Assembly: GCA_030683105.1 (NCBI GenBank) | Contig: JAUXMZ010000066.1 | Location: forward strand, 18,904-82,903 | Length of the DNA: 64,000 bases | Origin: Burkholderiales bacterium | GTDB lineage: Bacteria; Pseudomonadota; Gammaproteobacteria; Burkholderiales; SG8-41 | Direction: 5' to 3' | Shown: positions 11,306-20,409 of the stretch, piece by piece | Layout of the letters: every line of letters starts with the position of its first letter | Numbering within the stretch: the first letter of the stretch is position 1 | Made by a program: the position numbers and the translations under genes | Notes under the pieces: generated by a model | What the model saw: only the letters and a program-made list of their open reading frames with translations | Told to the model about the DNA's origin: nothing | Databases searched by the model: none

Positions 11306-12765
11306 TGGCCGAGATGAACGAAATCCTGTTTGTGCTCGGCATGCCCCTTTTCGGCGGCCTGGTGCTGGCTTTCCTGGGCGGGCGCCCGGGTGCGGCCATG
11401 CTGAACGTGCTGTTCAGCCTGCTTACGTTTATCGCAGGGGCTCTGCTCGCGCTGCGGGTGGTCGGCGAGGGTTCGATTCTGGCTTACGATGAAATGTTTT
11501 TCGTCGATTCGTTCAACGTGTTTTTGGTCGCGTTGACGGCATTCGTCGCTTTCACCACCGCCTTGTTCAGCCGGCCCTACATGCTGAACGAGCTTCATCA
11601 CGGCAAGTTGAGCGCCGGGATGCTGCGGCTCTACCACAGCATGTATCAGATGTTCATCTTCACGATGTTGCTGGCGCTGCTGACCAACAACATGGGCATC
11701 CTGTGGGTGGCGATGGAAGCCGCCACGCTCACCACGGTACTGCTGGTGAGCCTTTATCGCACGCCGGCCAGCGTGGAAGCGGCATGGAAATATTTCATTC
11801 TGTGCGGTGTCGGCATCGCGCAGGCGCTGTTCGGCACCATCCTGTTGTATTTCGCGGCGGAAAAGGTGCTGGGCGCCGGCGGCACCGCGCTGCTGTGGAC
11901 GCATCTCAATGAAGTCAAGGGCGAGCTCGAACCCACGGTGCTGTCTCTGGCGTTTGTGTTCCTGCTGGTCGGCTACGGTACCAAGGTCGGCTTGGTGCCG
12001 TTGCATAACTGGCTGCCTGATGCGCACGCCGAGGGCCCGACGCCGGTGTCGGCAGTACTGTCGGGGCTGCTGCTCAACGTCGCGCTTTACGCTGTGGTGC
12101 GCAGCAAAGTGCTGGTCGACGGCGCGCTCGAGACACGCTTCGCCGGCGATCTGATGATGGGATTCGGCCTGCTGTCGGTGGTGGTGGGCGCGTTCTTCCT
12201 GTCGCGCCAGAAGGACGTCAAGCGCATGTTCGCCTATTCATCGATAGAGCATATGGGGCTGATGACCTTCGCTTTCGGCATGGGCGGGCCGGTGGCGACC
12301 TTCGCCGGGCTGCTGCACATGACAGTGCACAGCCTGACCAAATCGGCGATTTTCTTTACCGTCGGCCACGCGGCGCAGAAGACCGGCACGCAGATGATGG
12401 ACCAGATCCGCGGCCTGGCGGACACCAATCCCACCATAGGCTGGGGCCTGATGCTGGGCAGTCTCGCGATTCTCGGCATGCCGCCGTTCGGCGTGTTCGC
12501 CAGCGAATTCCTGATCCTGACCACGGCCATGCGCGAGCAGCCGTGGGCGACGCCGATCCTGCTGCTCGCCCTGGGTGTGGCTTTTGCGGCGATTTTTTCC
12601 CGTGTGCAGGCAATGGTGTTCGGTGAGACCACGGCGAAGCGCCTGCCGCATCCGCCGGCGCTGATTCCGGTGTTCGTGCATCTGGCGATCGTGCTGATGC
12701 TCGGGCTGTATATTCCCCCGTACCTGGCCGAATGGTACCGCCAGGCGGCGCGGCTGATAGGATGA
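11305..12765 (+). CDS. hyfF: hydrogenase-4 component F-like antiporter subunit
   Basis: A 486-aa Mrp/NuoL-N family subunit, the second antiporter-like protein of the complex. It has about 14 helices, the motif VPLHNWLPDAHAEGPTPVSA near residue 230 and DVKRMFAYSSIEHMGLM near 305. Conserved His/Lys residues of the proton channel are present in the HMTVHSLTKSAIFF helix. It overlaps hyfE and hyfG by 1 and 4 nt, so it sits in a tightly coupled block. No hyfD homologue is present, giving a two-antiporter complex. Confidence 0.9.
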   Translation: MAEMNEILFVLGMPLFGGLVLAFLGGRPGAAMLNVLFSLLTFIAGALLALRVVGEGSILAYDEMFFVDSFNVFLVALTAFVAFTTALFSRPYMLNELHHGKLSAGMLRLYHSMYQMFIFTMLLALLTNNMGILWVAMEAATLTTVLLVSLYRTPASVEAAWKYFILCGVGIAQALFGTILLYFAAEKVLGAGGTALLWTHLNEVKGELEPTVLSLAFVFLLVGYGTKVGLVPLHNWLPDAHAEGPTPVSAVLSGLLLNVALYAVVRSKVLVDGALETRFAGDLMMGFGLLSVVVGAFFLSRQKDVKRMFAYSSIEHMGLMTFAFGMGGPVATFAGLLHMTVHSLTKSAIFFTVGHAAQKTGTQMMDQIRGLADTNPTIGWGLMLGSLAILGMPPFGVFASEFLILTTAMREQPWATPILLLALGVAFAAIFSRVQAMVFGETTAKRLPHPPALIPVFVHLAIVLMLGLYIPPYLAEWYRQAARLIG

Positions 12766-14327
12766 ATCACGGCATGCGGGTCGACGGCTACAACTTCGAA
12801 TTCTCCGGGATTTCCGGCGCCGTTACAGCGCTGCGCGCCACCGTAGACGCTACGCAATGGCGCGAGACTTGCCGCCGTGCCGCGTTCGACGGCGGCCGCC
12901 TGGTTGCGCTGTGGGGAAGCGACGGATCCGATGCCGGTGCCGGCTTTGTGGTTCACGTGGCGCTGGTGATCGGCGTCGGCCTGATCGTCATCACGCTGCC
13001 GCTTGCGGACGAGCGCTACCCGGACATCAGCGATATTTTTCCCGCGGCCGGCCGCATGCAGCGCGCCGTCCGGGATCTTTTCGGCCTGGTGGCGGAGGGT
13101 GCCGCGGACGAGCGTCCGTGGCTGCGTCACGCTGCGTGGCCGGCTGACATCTTTCCGCTTAGAAAGGATTTTTCCAATCACCAGTCACCAGTCACCAGTC
13201 AGTCAGGCGCAGCCGACGACTATCCGTTTGTCCAGGTCGCCGGCGACGGCGTGCACGAGATCGCAGTGGGCCCGGTGCATGCCGGCACCATCGAACCCGG
13301 CCACTTCCGCTTCAGCGTCGTCGGCGAGCGCATTCTGCGGCTCGAAGAACGTCTGGGTTACAAGCACAAGGGCATCGAAAAGCGTTTCGAGCAGATGGAT
13401 TTCATGGAAGGGGCGCAGCTTGCGGGGCGGATTTCCGGCGATTCGACCGTGGCCTACGCCTGGGCCTATGCGATGGCGGTCGAATCCGCGGCCGGCCTGA
13501 CCCCGCCGCCGCGGGCGGCCTGGCTGCGCGCAATACTGCTCGAGCGCGAGCGTATCGCCAACCATCTCGGTGATCTCGGTTTTCTCGGCAACGATGCCGG
13601 CCTCGCTTTCGGCCTGACGCAGTTCTCAAGTCTCAAGGAGGATATGCTGCGCCTGAATTACGAACTGTTCGGGCACCGCTACCTGATGGATGTCGTAATT
13701 CCGGGTGGCGTTGCGCGCGACTTGAGCGCCGATGGGCTTGCGCGCATGCAGCGCGAGTGCGATGCGCCCGAGCGGACCGTGGCGCGGCTTAAGGGCATTT
13801 ACGACGAGCATCCCGGTCTGCAGGACCGTTTTATCACCTGCGGGCGGGTGACGCCCGAGCTTGCGGCCCGCCTCGGATTGACCGGGTTGGCCGGCCGCGC
13901 CAGCGGCCAGGCGTGGGATCTGCGCGTCGAGTATCCATGCGTGCCCTACGGCGAGCTCGATGTGCGAATGGCCACGCATCGCAATGGCGATGTGGCCGCA
14001 CGCGTCACGGTGCGTTTCGAGGAAGTGTCCGAGTCGTTGCGCCTGATACGCGAGATGCTCGCCCGCATGCCATCGGGTGACCTGGCGCTGCCGGTGCCTG
14101 CCGCTGCGGCAGGCGCATTCGGCGTCGGCTGGATCGAGGGCTGGCGTGGCGAAGTGTTGATTGCGCTCGAAGCTGCGGGTGGCAGCAGTATCCGGAGGCT
14201 GCATCCACACGACCCGTCGTGGCAGAACTGGCCAGTGCTGGAGCACGCAGTGCTGGGCAATATCGTGCCGGATTTTCCGCTGATCAATAAATCGTTCAAC
14301 CTCTCATACAGCGGGCAGGATCTTTAA
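12762..14327 (+). CDS. hyfG: hydrogenase-4 large-subunit-like protein lacking NiFe ligands (NuoC–NuoD fusion)
   Basis: A 522-aa fusion: a NuoC/30-kDa-like domain (about 1–135), a short linker, and a NuoD/49-kDa or hydrogenase large-subunit domain (about 150–522; DGVHEIAVGPVHAGTIEPGH). In true HycE/HyfG the NiFe site needs RxCGxC and DPCxxC. Here these read R223-I-S-G-D-S228 and D484-P-S-W-Q-N489, so all four metal cysteines are missing. The protein therefore cannot bind a NiFe centre in the normal way and fits the Ehr (hydrogenase-related) class. The linker NHQSPVTSQS is encoded by a heptanucleotide repeat. It starts with ATGA overlapping the hyfF stop. Confidence 0.88.
   Translation: MNHGMRVDGYNFEFSGISGAVTALRATVDATQWRETCRRAAFDGGRLVALWGSDGSDAGAGFVVHVALVIGVGLIVITLPLADERYPDISDIFPAAGRMQRAVRDLFGLVAEGAADERPWLRHAAWPADIFPLRKDFSNHQSPVTSQSGAADDYPFVQVAGDGVHEIAVGPVHAGTIEPGHFRFSVVGERILRLEERLGYKHKGIEKRFEQMDFMEGAQLAGRISGDSTVAYAWAYAMAVESAAGLTPPPRAAWLRAILLERERIANHLGDLGFLGNDAGLAFGLTQFSSLKEDMLRLNYELFGHRYLMDVVIPGGVARDLSADGLARMQRECDAPERTVARLKGIYDEHPGLQDRFITCGRVTPELAARLGLTGLAGRASGQAWDLRVEYPCVPYGELDVRMATHRNGDVAARVTVRFEEVSESLRLIREMLARMPSGDLALPVPAAAAGAFGVGWIEGWRGEVLIALEAAGGSSIRRLHPHDPSWQNWPVLEHAVLGNIVPDFPLINKSFNLSYSGQDL
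13174..13205 (+). repeat. heptanucleotide repeat inside hyfG
   Basis: Three copies of CACCAGT (13179–13199) with partial units on both sides, in frame, at the junction between the NuoC-like and NuoD-like domains. It resembles the intergenic heptamer arrays elsewhere in the window. Confidence 0.85.
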
Positions 14328-14334
14328 AGCATTA

Positions 14335-14521
14335 GCCACAGAGAGCACAGAGGACACAGAGAAAGACAGGTTTTCTCTACAAAATATTAATGTAACTAAT
14401 TGTTTTTTATGAATTAAATTATAATTTCTTGTGATCTCGGGTTGTTGGTGATTTTCTCTCTGTGATCTCTGTGATCTCTGTGATCTCTGTGATCTCTGTG
14501 ATCTCTGTGTCCTCTGTGGCT
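14335..14521. repeat. dispersed CACAGAG-type repeats in inverted arrangement between hyfG and hyfI
   Basis: A left arm of CACAGAG units (14335–14365) faces a right arm of CTCTGTG units (14456–14520), separated by an AT-rich stretch of about 90 bp. The right arm contains five perfect tandem copies of CTCTGTGAT (14458–14502) followed by two variants. The array lies within the hyfG–hyfI transcript and could fold into a long hairpin. Confidence 0.85.
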
Positions 14522-14531
14522 TAAGGATTTT

Positions 14532-15047
14532 ATGTTCCAGTTACTCAAACAAATCGTAAAGACCGGCATCAAGACCGAGGCTTGGCCAGATGCGGATGAG
14601 GCGTTGCGCGTGGCGGCGCAGCGGCTGCAATCCGGGATTCTTGAGAATTTCGCCGGCGCGCTGACGATACGGCACGTTGACGCCGGCTCGTGCAACGGCT
14701 GCGAGCTGGAGATCAACGCGCTCAACAACCCTTATTACAATCTCGAAGGGCTGGGCATCAAGTTTGTCGCAAGTCCACGCCACGCTGACATGCTGTTGGT
14801 GACGGGGCCGGTGTCCCGCCACATGGAAACGGCGCTCAGGCGTACCTATGATGCGACGCCGGAACCGAAACTGGTGGTGGCGACCGGCGACTGCGGTTGC
14901 ACTGGCGGTATTTTCGGCGAAAGTTATGCGAGTTGCGGCAAGGTATCGAACGTGATTCCGGTGGACGTCGCGGTGCCGGGATGCCCGCCGACGCCGGTTG
15001 CGATCATGCAGGGGATATTGACGGCGATCAGTTCAAAAAAAGCTTAA
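14532..15047 (+). CDS. hyfI: hydrogenase-4 component I-like (NuoB family) Fe–S subunit
   Basis: A 171-aa NuoB/small-subunit family protein carrying the ligands for one [4Fe-4S] cluster: C54 and C57 (SCNGCE), C121 (GDC) and C151 (PGCPPTP). It is the electron-transferring partner of the large subunit. That the Fe–S ligands are intact while the NiFe cysteines of HyfG are lost argues for a retained electron-transfer role rather than decay. No HyfA or HyfH ferredoxin subunit is encoded next to it. AAGGA lies 7 nt before the ATG. Confidence 0.92.
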   Translation: MFQLLKQIVKTGIKTEAWPDADEALRVAAQRLQSGILENFAGALTIRHVDAGSCNGCELEINALNNPYYNLEGLGIKFVASPRHADMLLVTGPVSRHMETALRRTYDATPEPKLVVATGDCGCTGGIFGESYASCGKVSNVIPVDVAVPGCPPTPVAIMQGILTAISSKKA

Positions 15048-15365
15048 CCGCGGAGGACGCAGAGGACACGGAGGAAGATCCTGTTATTCTGAATCCTGAA
15101 TCCTGAATCCTGAATCCCGACTCCTGAATCCTGCTTTTGAAACCGCTGATAACAACACAACAAGGAATAGACAGGATTAACAGGATTTACGGGATTTGAA
15201 CCTATCACCAATAACCAGTCACGAGTCACGGTTTTTATAGCCACAGAGAGCACAGAGAATTCTTTTTAATACCTTCTTTTCAACACCCGCTCGACGGGTG
15301 CGCTCGACGGGTACACAGAGGAAATACAAGAAGTCGAATCCCGAATCCCGAATCCCGTTTCTGAA
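15048..15365. repeat. 318-bp gene-free composite repeat region
   Basis: It holds no gene. In order: a GAGGACGCAGAGGACAC unit; CTGAATC heptamers (four tandem copies plus a fifth, 15089–15130); an AATAGACAGGATTAA block that recurs near 61950; CACCAAT/CAGTCAC units; CACAGAGAGCACAGAG; the hairpin CACCCG-CTCGA-CGGGTG (15284–15300); and three CGAATCC heptamers (15335–15355). It separates the convergent hyf operon and the kinase gene. Confidence 0.85.
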
Positions 15366-16622
15366 TCAGGCCATCACTATCGACACGGCGATGATGATCG
15401 CTGCAATCACGCTGGCGGCGAAAATCTGCTTGTCGTGAAGGCTCCAGCCTTCCCGCTGCAGATGCTGCAGCGGAGAGCGGTGATCGAAAGTCGAGGTGCC
15501 CACCACCGTGCCGCGCACATCGGTTCTTTCCAGGATTTTCATTTTCTGTGTGATCGCGTAATCCCGGAGTTCCTCGGTGACTCCGGTCTGGGCGGCAAGC
15601 CGCATGGTGGCATCAAGTGAATCAAAGGCCTGGGACAGGCCCACCGCCGGCGCCATTTCGTGGGTGTCGGTCTCGGAGTCCGAACTGCGGGTGCTGGGCG
15701 GCTCGTTCGCCATGAGTTGTTTTGCCGGTTCGTCATCCATGACCGAGAATGCCGGCTGACCGGTCGTGGTCGCTGCCGGAGATTGAGACGCCGCGGCATC
15801 GAGCATCCTCCCGCATTCCCTGAGTTCGACGGCAAATCTGCGCGCGTCCTGATAGCGTTCATCCGGTGTCTTGGCCAGCGCCCTGGTCACGATCAGGTCC
15901 AGCATGGCAGGCACTTTTGGATTCAACGAGCTTGGCGCCGGCGGAGTCAGGTTGAGAATCTGGAACATCATCGAATTGATGTCTTCGCCGGTGAAAGGCG
16001 GTTTTCCCGTCAGCATTTCGTAGAGGATCACGCCCAGCGAAAAAATATCCGAGCGCGGCTCAGCACGGTTTCCGGCCACCTGCTCGGGCGACATGTAGCG
16101 CGGCGAACCCATCATTACGCCGGCGTGGGTCTGGACTTCGGCCGTTCGCATGCGCGCGATACCGAAATCAGCAATCTTCACCAGCCCGTCGCGCACGATC
16201 ATGATGTTGGCCGGCTTGATGTCGCGGTGAACCACCTCGTGCTGGTGGGCGTAATTCAACCCCTCGGCAACCTGGGCGGCGATGTCGATGGCGCGTGCGA
16301 CGGACTGCGGCTTGCCCGGTGTCATCAGCGAGCGCAACTCCTTGCCGTCGAGCAGTTCCATGGCCATGTAGGCGACGGTGCCGCTTTTGCCTATATCGTA
16401 GATGGTGACGATGTTGGGATGATTCAGACCGCCCGCGGCCCTGGCTTCCTGATAAAAACGGCTTTCGTAATCCGCCATCTCGCCCGCATCGACGGCCATG
16501 TTGATGGTCTTGATGGCGACGGTGCGGCTGAGCAGCGGATCGGTCGCTTTATAGATGACCCCCATGGCCCCTTTGCCCAGTTCGGCTATGAGTTCGTAAC
16601 GTCCGAGTTTTCTGATTTCCAC
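15366..16622 (-). CDS. membrane-anchored serine/threonine protein kinase (Hanks type)
   Basis: A 418-aa protein. The kinase domain (about 8–270) has the glycine loop GKGAMG (16–21), Lys38 in VAIK, the catalytic loop HRDIKPANIM, IADFGIARM, and SPRYMSPEQ at the APE position, so it should be active. A low-complexity linker follows, and a C-terminal hydrophobic helix (about 398–417) anchors it with the kinase in the cytoplasm. It is third in a block after a class III cyclase and a small lipoprotein (gaps of 11 and 19 nt), suggesting a shared signalling function. No PASTA or other extracellular sensor domain is present. Confidence 0.93.
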   Translation of the reverse strand: MEIRKLGRYELIAELGKGAMGVIYKATDPLLSRTVAIKTINMAVDAGEMADYESRFYQEARAAGGLNHPNIVTIYDIGKSGTVAYMAMELLDGKELRSLMTPGKPQSVARAIDIAAQVAEGLNYAHQHEVVHRDIKPANIMIVRDGLVKIADFGIARMRTAEVQTHAGVMMGSPRYMSPEQVAGNRAEPRSDIFSLGVILYEMLTGKPPFTGEDINSMMFQILNLTPPAPSSLNPKVPAMLDLIVTRALAKTPDERYQDARRFAVELRECGRMLDAAASQSPAATTTGQPAFSVMDDEPAKQLMANEPPSTRSSDSETDTHEMAPAVGLSQAFDSLDATMRLAAQTGVTEELRDYAITQKMKILERTDVRGTVVGTSTFDHRSPLQHLQREGWSLHDKQIFAASVIAAIIIAVSIVMA

Positions 16623-16641
16623 GATAGTTGCAGCCGCGATA

Positions 16642-17046
16642 TTAACGGCGCCCTTTGGTGCTGCGGAACACCGGCCCCCAGTTGGGATGCCCGGCCTCGG
16701 CAGGTTCGAGTTCGAACGCCGGATCGATCTTCAGCGCCTTGCGGAATTCGTCACGGCACTGCCGCTCGCGTGCCGACACGCAATGAATGAAGGCGAGATA
16801 CTTGTGCGCCTTGACCTGGTCCGACTTGCTCGCGAGCCCGGCATCGAGGCTCGCCTGCAGGTTGCGCGATGCCTCGGTGTAATTGTGGTTTTCGTATTGC
16901 CGGATGCCCGTCGCCAGATCCTGTTCGGCCTTGCCGGACTGGAACAGGACCTTGATCTCGTCCTGTATTCCCTTGATTGGCGCCGACTCGCAGCCGTACA
17001 GCACGGCCCCGAGCATGGCCACACACAACAGTCGCAGAATGTTCAC
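16642..17046 (-). CDS. small TPR-like lipoprotein (TssQ-like)
   Basis: A 134-aa lipoprotein with a signal peptide ending in the lipobox LYGC (Cys19). The mature part is helical and TPR-like: GIRQYENHNYTEASRNLQA and YLAFIHCVSARERQCRDEFRKAL. The tail contains the block AEAGHPNWGPVFR. From memory this resembles the TssQ family of T6SS-associated lipoproteins, but no T6SS gene is visible in the window, so that label is tentative. It lies between a cyclase and a kinase on the same strand. Confidence 0.7.
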   Translation of the reverse strand: MNILRLLCVAMLGAVLYGCESAPIKGIQDEIKVLFQSGKAEQDLATGIRQYENHNYTEASRNLQASLDAGLASKSDQVKAHKYLAFIHCVSARERQCRDEFRKALKIDPAFELEPAEAGHPNWGPVFRSTKGRR

Positions 17047-17057
17047 TTCATTTCCTC

Positions 17058-18089
17058 TCAGCGGAATTTATGTCTTATTTTAATCCGGCTTCCGGGCGCC
17101 ACGTCGATGGTCTCGACGTAGGGCGGAAAAGTGGTGTTCCTGATTTCGATGTGCCGCTTGCCGGGCTTGACCTCGATTTCGCGCAGCGGCGGGCTGACGC
17201 CCGCTTTCCTGCCATCCACATAGATTTCGCCCCAGGGCAAAATCGAAAGGCTGGCCATGGCGCGCTCCTGCTCGGCGGGAGGCGGCGTCATCTTTTCGGA
17301 TTGCGCTGGGGTTGCTTTGCCAGGCGCCGCTTCGGTAGCGATCACCTGCTGCGGTTCGTCGCGGGTGCTGCGAACGACGAGCGCGATGACGAGTATGGCA
17401 ATGACAGCGAGCGCGGTGCCCAGCCTCGGCTTGCGCCGCAGATTGTCTTTGAACCGTGTCACGGTTTGTGACAATTGATCGATCACCGGGCCGCCGGCCG
17501 GGGCTGATCGCTCGGCGCGGATTGCAGGCCGCCGCGCGGCCGTAGTGCCGACGGCATAGACTTCATGTTCGCGCACATGTTTGTCGGTGCGCGAGCCTTC
17601 AAAGCGGAACAGCTCCGCATAGTCGTCGGAAAGGCATGAGACGACCTCGTAGTAGGAGCGCGATACCAGGATCTGGCACGGCTCCGAAAAACTCATCACG
17701 CGCTGAGCGACATTGATGCCGTCACCTATGATATTGGGCTGGCCGTTGATGTCCTTGACGAGCTTGACCGGGCCGAGATTGATGCCGATGCGCATTCTGA
17801 TCTGCGGGCCATCCGCGGGCTGGGGTGCTTCAAGCGCATCGCGCAGCGACAGTGCGGAGAACAGCGCTTCCTCGGGATCGCCCAGGAAACTGACCGCGGC
17901 CCCATCGCCGGTGTCGAGGATGATGCGGTCACCGGGTGCGATGGCGCCCAGCGCTTCCGAAAGCAGGGAATTGAAACGGTCCTTGAGCCAGAGCTGTTCG
18001 GAAACGGGTTTCTTGGAATACCCGATGATGTCCAGAAACAGCACGCTGCAGATGAAGGTGCGGTTGCTGCGGGCTGTCATGGATATCAT
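17058..18089 (-). CDS. class III adenylate/guanylate cyclase-like protein with PEGA-like C-terminus
   Basis: A 343-aa protein. The N-terminal cyclase domain (about 10–185) has the first metal Asp in LFLDIIGYS (Asp20), the second in DTGDGAAVSFLGD, and the Asn/Arg transition-state segment IIGDGINVAQRV, so catalysis is plausible. A membrane helix sits at about 232–250. The C-terminal segment (about 280–343; GEIYVDGRKAG…VKPGKRHIEI) looks like a PEGA domain outside the membrane. It is followed by a lipoprotein and a Ser/Thr kinase and preceded by metG (31-nt gap). ATP or GTP preference cannot be read from the sequence. Confidence 0.88.
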   Translation of the reverse strand: MISMTARSNRTFICSVLFLDIIGYSKKPVSEQLWLKDRFNSLLSEALGAIAPGDRIILDTGDGAAVSFLGDPEEALFSALSLRDALEAPQPADGPQIRMRIGINLGPVKLVKDINGQPNIIGDGINVAQRVMSFSEPCQILVSRSYYEVVSCLSDDYAELFRFEGSRTDKHVREHEVYAVGTTAARRPAIRAERSAPAGGPVIDQLSQTVTRFKDNLRRKPRLGTALAVIAILVIALVVRSTRDEPQQVIATEAAPGKATPAQSEKMTPPPAEQERAMASLSILPWGEIYVDGRKAGVSPPLREIEVKPGKRHIEIRNTTFPPYVETIDVAPGSRIKIRHKFR

Positions 18090-18120
18090 CTGTAACTCGG
18101 TTCAGGTCGCGGCCGGCGGA

Positions 18121-20229
18121 CTACTTGACGCGCATCCCGGGCTGCGCGCCGGTGTCGGGGGAGAGCAGATAGAGGCCGGGAGCCTCGCCTGAGGCCGCCA
18201 GCACCATCCCTTCTGACATCCCGAATTTCATTTTGCGCGGCGCGAGATTGGCGACGACGACCGTGAGCCTGCCGGCGAGCGCAGCAGGATCGTAGGCCGA
18301 CTTGATGCCTGCGAACACCTGGCGCGTGCCGAGTGGGCCGACGTCGAGCGTGAGTTTCAGCAGCTTGTCCGCGCCTTCGACGTGCTCCGCCATCACAATT
18401 CTGGCGATCCGCAGATCGACTTTCGAGAAATCATCGATGCTGATGGTAGAGGGTTGGGCTGCGGTTTCCACGACGTTCTCCTGGTGTTGGGCATGGCGCT
18501 GCTGTGAATGCGGCGGCGGTGGGGCGGGTTTCAGGCTTTCCTTGTTGGCTTCGACGAGCGAGGTGATTTGCTTTCGGTCGATGCGGGTTATCAGATGGTC
18601 ATAAGGTCTGATTTTAGTGGGGTATACGTTGTAGTCGGCCCATGCGAAATCTTTTTCAAGGCCGAAGAACTCGTGCGCGACACGATGGGCGACAGCTGGA
18701 ATAACAGGTGCGAGGAATATGCTCAACATCTTAAAATCAAAAATACATTTGCTGCAGATGACTTGCAACATTTCGTGCTTCGATTCATCTTTCGCAAGTT
18801 CCCACGGCTTCTTCAGGTCGACATACTGGTTAATACTATCAGCGACTCTCATAATCTCGCGAAGCGCTTTTCCATATTCGCGGGATTCATAAGCATCAGC
18901 GATTTCTTTAGCGGAATGTGAGCGCTCCGCTATGGAAACCGGGTCGATCCTGGAGAGTTGTTCCCATGCTGATAATCGGCCGTTAAAATATTTTGTAAGA
19001 AATGTTGCTGCGCGACTAGCGATATTCACATATTTCCCAACCAGATCACTATTTACTCGCGCCACAAAGTCATCGAGATTCATGTCGATGTCCTCCATGG
19101 TCGAGTTGAGCTTGGCGGCATAGTAATAACGCAGCCACTCGGGATTCAGTCCCTGCTGGATATAGCTCTCGGCGGTGATGAAGGTGCCGCGCGACTTGGA
19201 CATTTTCTCACCGTTGACGGTGAGAAAGCCGTGGGCGTAGACCTTGGATGGCGTGCGGTAGCCGGCGTGTTCGAGCATTGCCGGCCAGAACAGCGCGTGA
19301 AAGTAGAGGATGTCCTTGCCGATGAAATGCACCATCTCGGTGTCGCTGCCGGGACGGAGGAAGGCGTCGAGGTCGATCTTCTCGCCGTCCTTTGCCTTGC
19401 GCTCGGCATAGTTGCGGAGGCTGGCAAAATAGCCGACCGGGGCATCGAGCCAGACATAGAAAAACTTCTGGTTGTCCGTGCCCGGGATCGGGAAGCCGAA
19501 GTAGGGAGCATCACGTGAGATGTCCCAGTCCGAGAGCCGGGCATCCCCTGGCCCGCCCAGCCATTCCTTCATTTTGTTTGCTGCTTCGGGCTGCAGCCTG
19601 TCAGACGCCTGGGTGAATGCGCGCAGAAACTGCTCGCAGCGCGGATCGGAGAGCTTGAAGAAGTAGTGCTCGGAGGCCTTGCGCACCGGCGCCGCCCCCG
19701 ATACCGTCGAGTAAGCATTCTTGAGATCGGTCGGACCATAGGTCGCGCCGCACATCTCGCACGAGTCGCCGTACTGGTCTTTGGCGTCGCACTTCGGGCA
19801 CTCGCCCTTGATGTAGCGGTCGGGCAGGAACATCTGCTTGACCGGGTCATAGAACTGCTCGACCGAGCGCACCGCAATAAGATCCTTGCTCTTCAGGTGG
19901 GTATAGATATCCTCGCAGAAGGCGCGGTTTTCCGGCGAGTCGGTGGTGTAGTAGTTGTCAAAGCCGACCATGAAGGCATCGAAGTCGCGCTTGTGCTCGT
20001 GCCAGACGCGCTCGATCAGTTGTGCCGGCGTGATGCCCTCGGCGTCGGCGCGCAGCATGACGGGCGTGCCGTGGGTGTCGTCGGCGCCGACGTAATGGAT
20101 TTCATGCCCCTGCATGCGCTGGAAGCGCACCCAGATATCGGTCTGGATGTACTCTACCAGATGGCCAAGATGGATCGCGCCGTTGGCGTAGGGCAGGGCG
20201 GAGGTGACGAAAATGCGGCGTTTTTGCAT
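18121..20229 (-). CDS. metG: methionyl-tRNA synthetase
   Basis: A 702-aa class I aminoacyl-tRNA synthetase that charges initiator and elongator tRNA-Met. The HIGH-type signature is in [19 protein letters not shown] near residue 20, and KMSKSRGTF carries the KMSKS loop near 340. A zinc-binding knuckle, [17 protein letters not shown], lies at about 145–163. The C-terminal 110 residues form the EMAP/Trbp111 tRNA-binding domain, so this is the long dimeric form as in E. coli. The region 18,540–19,120 is less GC-rich than the rest of the gene, although the frame is intact. Confidence 0.96.
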   Translation of the reverse strand: MQKRRIFVTSALPYANGAIHLGHLVEYIQTDIWVRFQRMQGHEIHYVGADDTHGTPVMLRADAEGITPAQLIERVWHEHKRDFDAFMVGFDNYYTTDSPENRAFCEDIYTHLKSKDLIAVRSVEQFYDPVKQMFLPDRYIKGECPKCDAKDQYGDSCEMCGATYGPTDLKNAYSTVSGAAPVRKASEHYFFKLSDPRCEQFLRAFTQASDRLQPEAANKMKEWLGGPGDARLSDWDISRDAPYFGFPIPGTDNQKFFYVWLDAPVGYFASLRNYAERKAKDGEKIDLDAFLRPGSDTEMVHFIGKDILYFHALFWPAMLEHAGYRTPSKVYAHGFLTVNGEKMSKSRGTFITAESYIQQGLNPEWLRYYYAAKLNSTMEDIDMNLDDFVARVNSDLVGKYVNIASRAATFLTKYFNGRLSAWEQLSRIDPVSIAERSHSAKEIADAYESREYGKALREIMRVADSINQYVDLKKPWELAKDESKHEMLQVICSKCIFDFKMLSIFLAPVIPAVAHRVAHEFFGLEKDFAWADYNVYPTKIRPYDHLITRIDRKQITSLVEANKESLKPAPPPPHSQQRHAQHQENVVETAAQPSTISIDDFSKVDLRIARIVMAEHVEGADKLLKLTLDVGPLGTRQVFAGIKSAYDPAALAGRLTVVVANLAPRKMKFGMSEGMVLAASGEAPGLYLLSPDTGAQPGMRVK

Positions 20230-20409
20230 GAGTGGTCTGATCTAAAGAGTTGAATTGTAACAAATAGGCATGCTTATCCCCTGCATAGCGGCAAGATCTG
20301 CTGAAATGCCCTCCCGGGGAATGGAAAAACCTTGGTTCTTAAAGGGTTGTGGGTAGTCGTCGCGCGCAAATCTGATTACAATCGCGCCCTTATCCCCAAG
20401 GAAAGAGAA

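Noticed and set aside
15089..15355. Clustered short repeats as a possible CRISPR array
   Set aside because: Units are 7 nt and directly adjacent, without unique spacers; they are tandem microsatellite-type repeats.
18540..19130. Lower-GC segment of metG as a sign of insertion or a broken gene
   Set aside because: The frame is uninterrupted, and the segment corresponds to the expected anticodon-binding and linker region.
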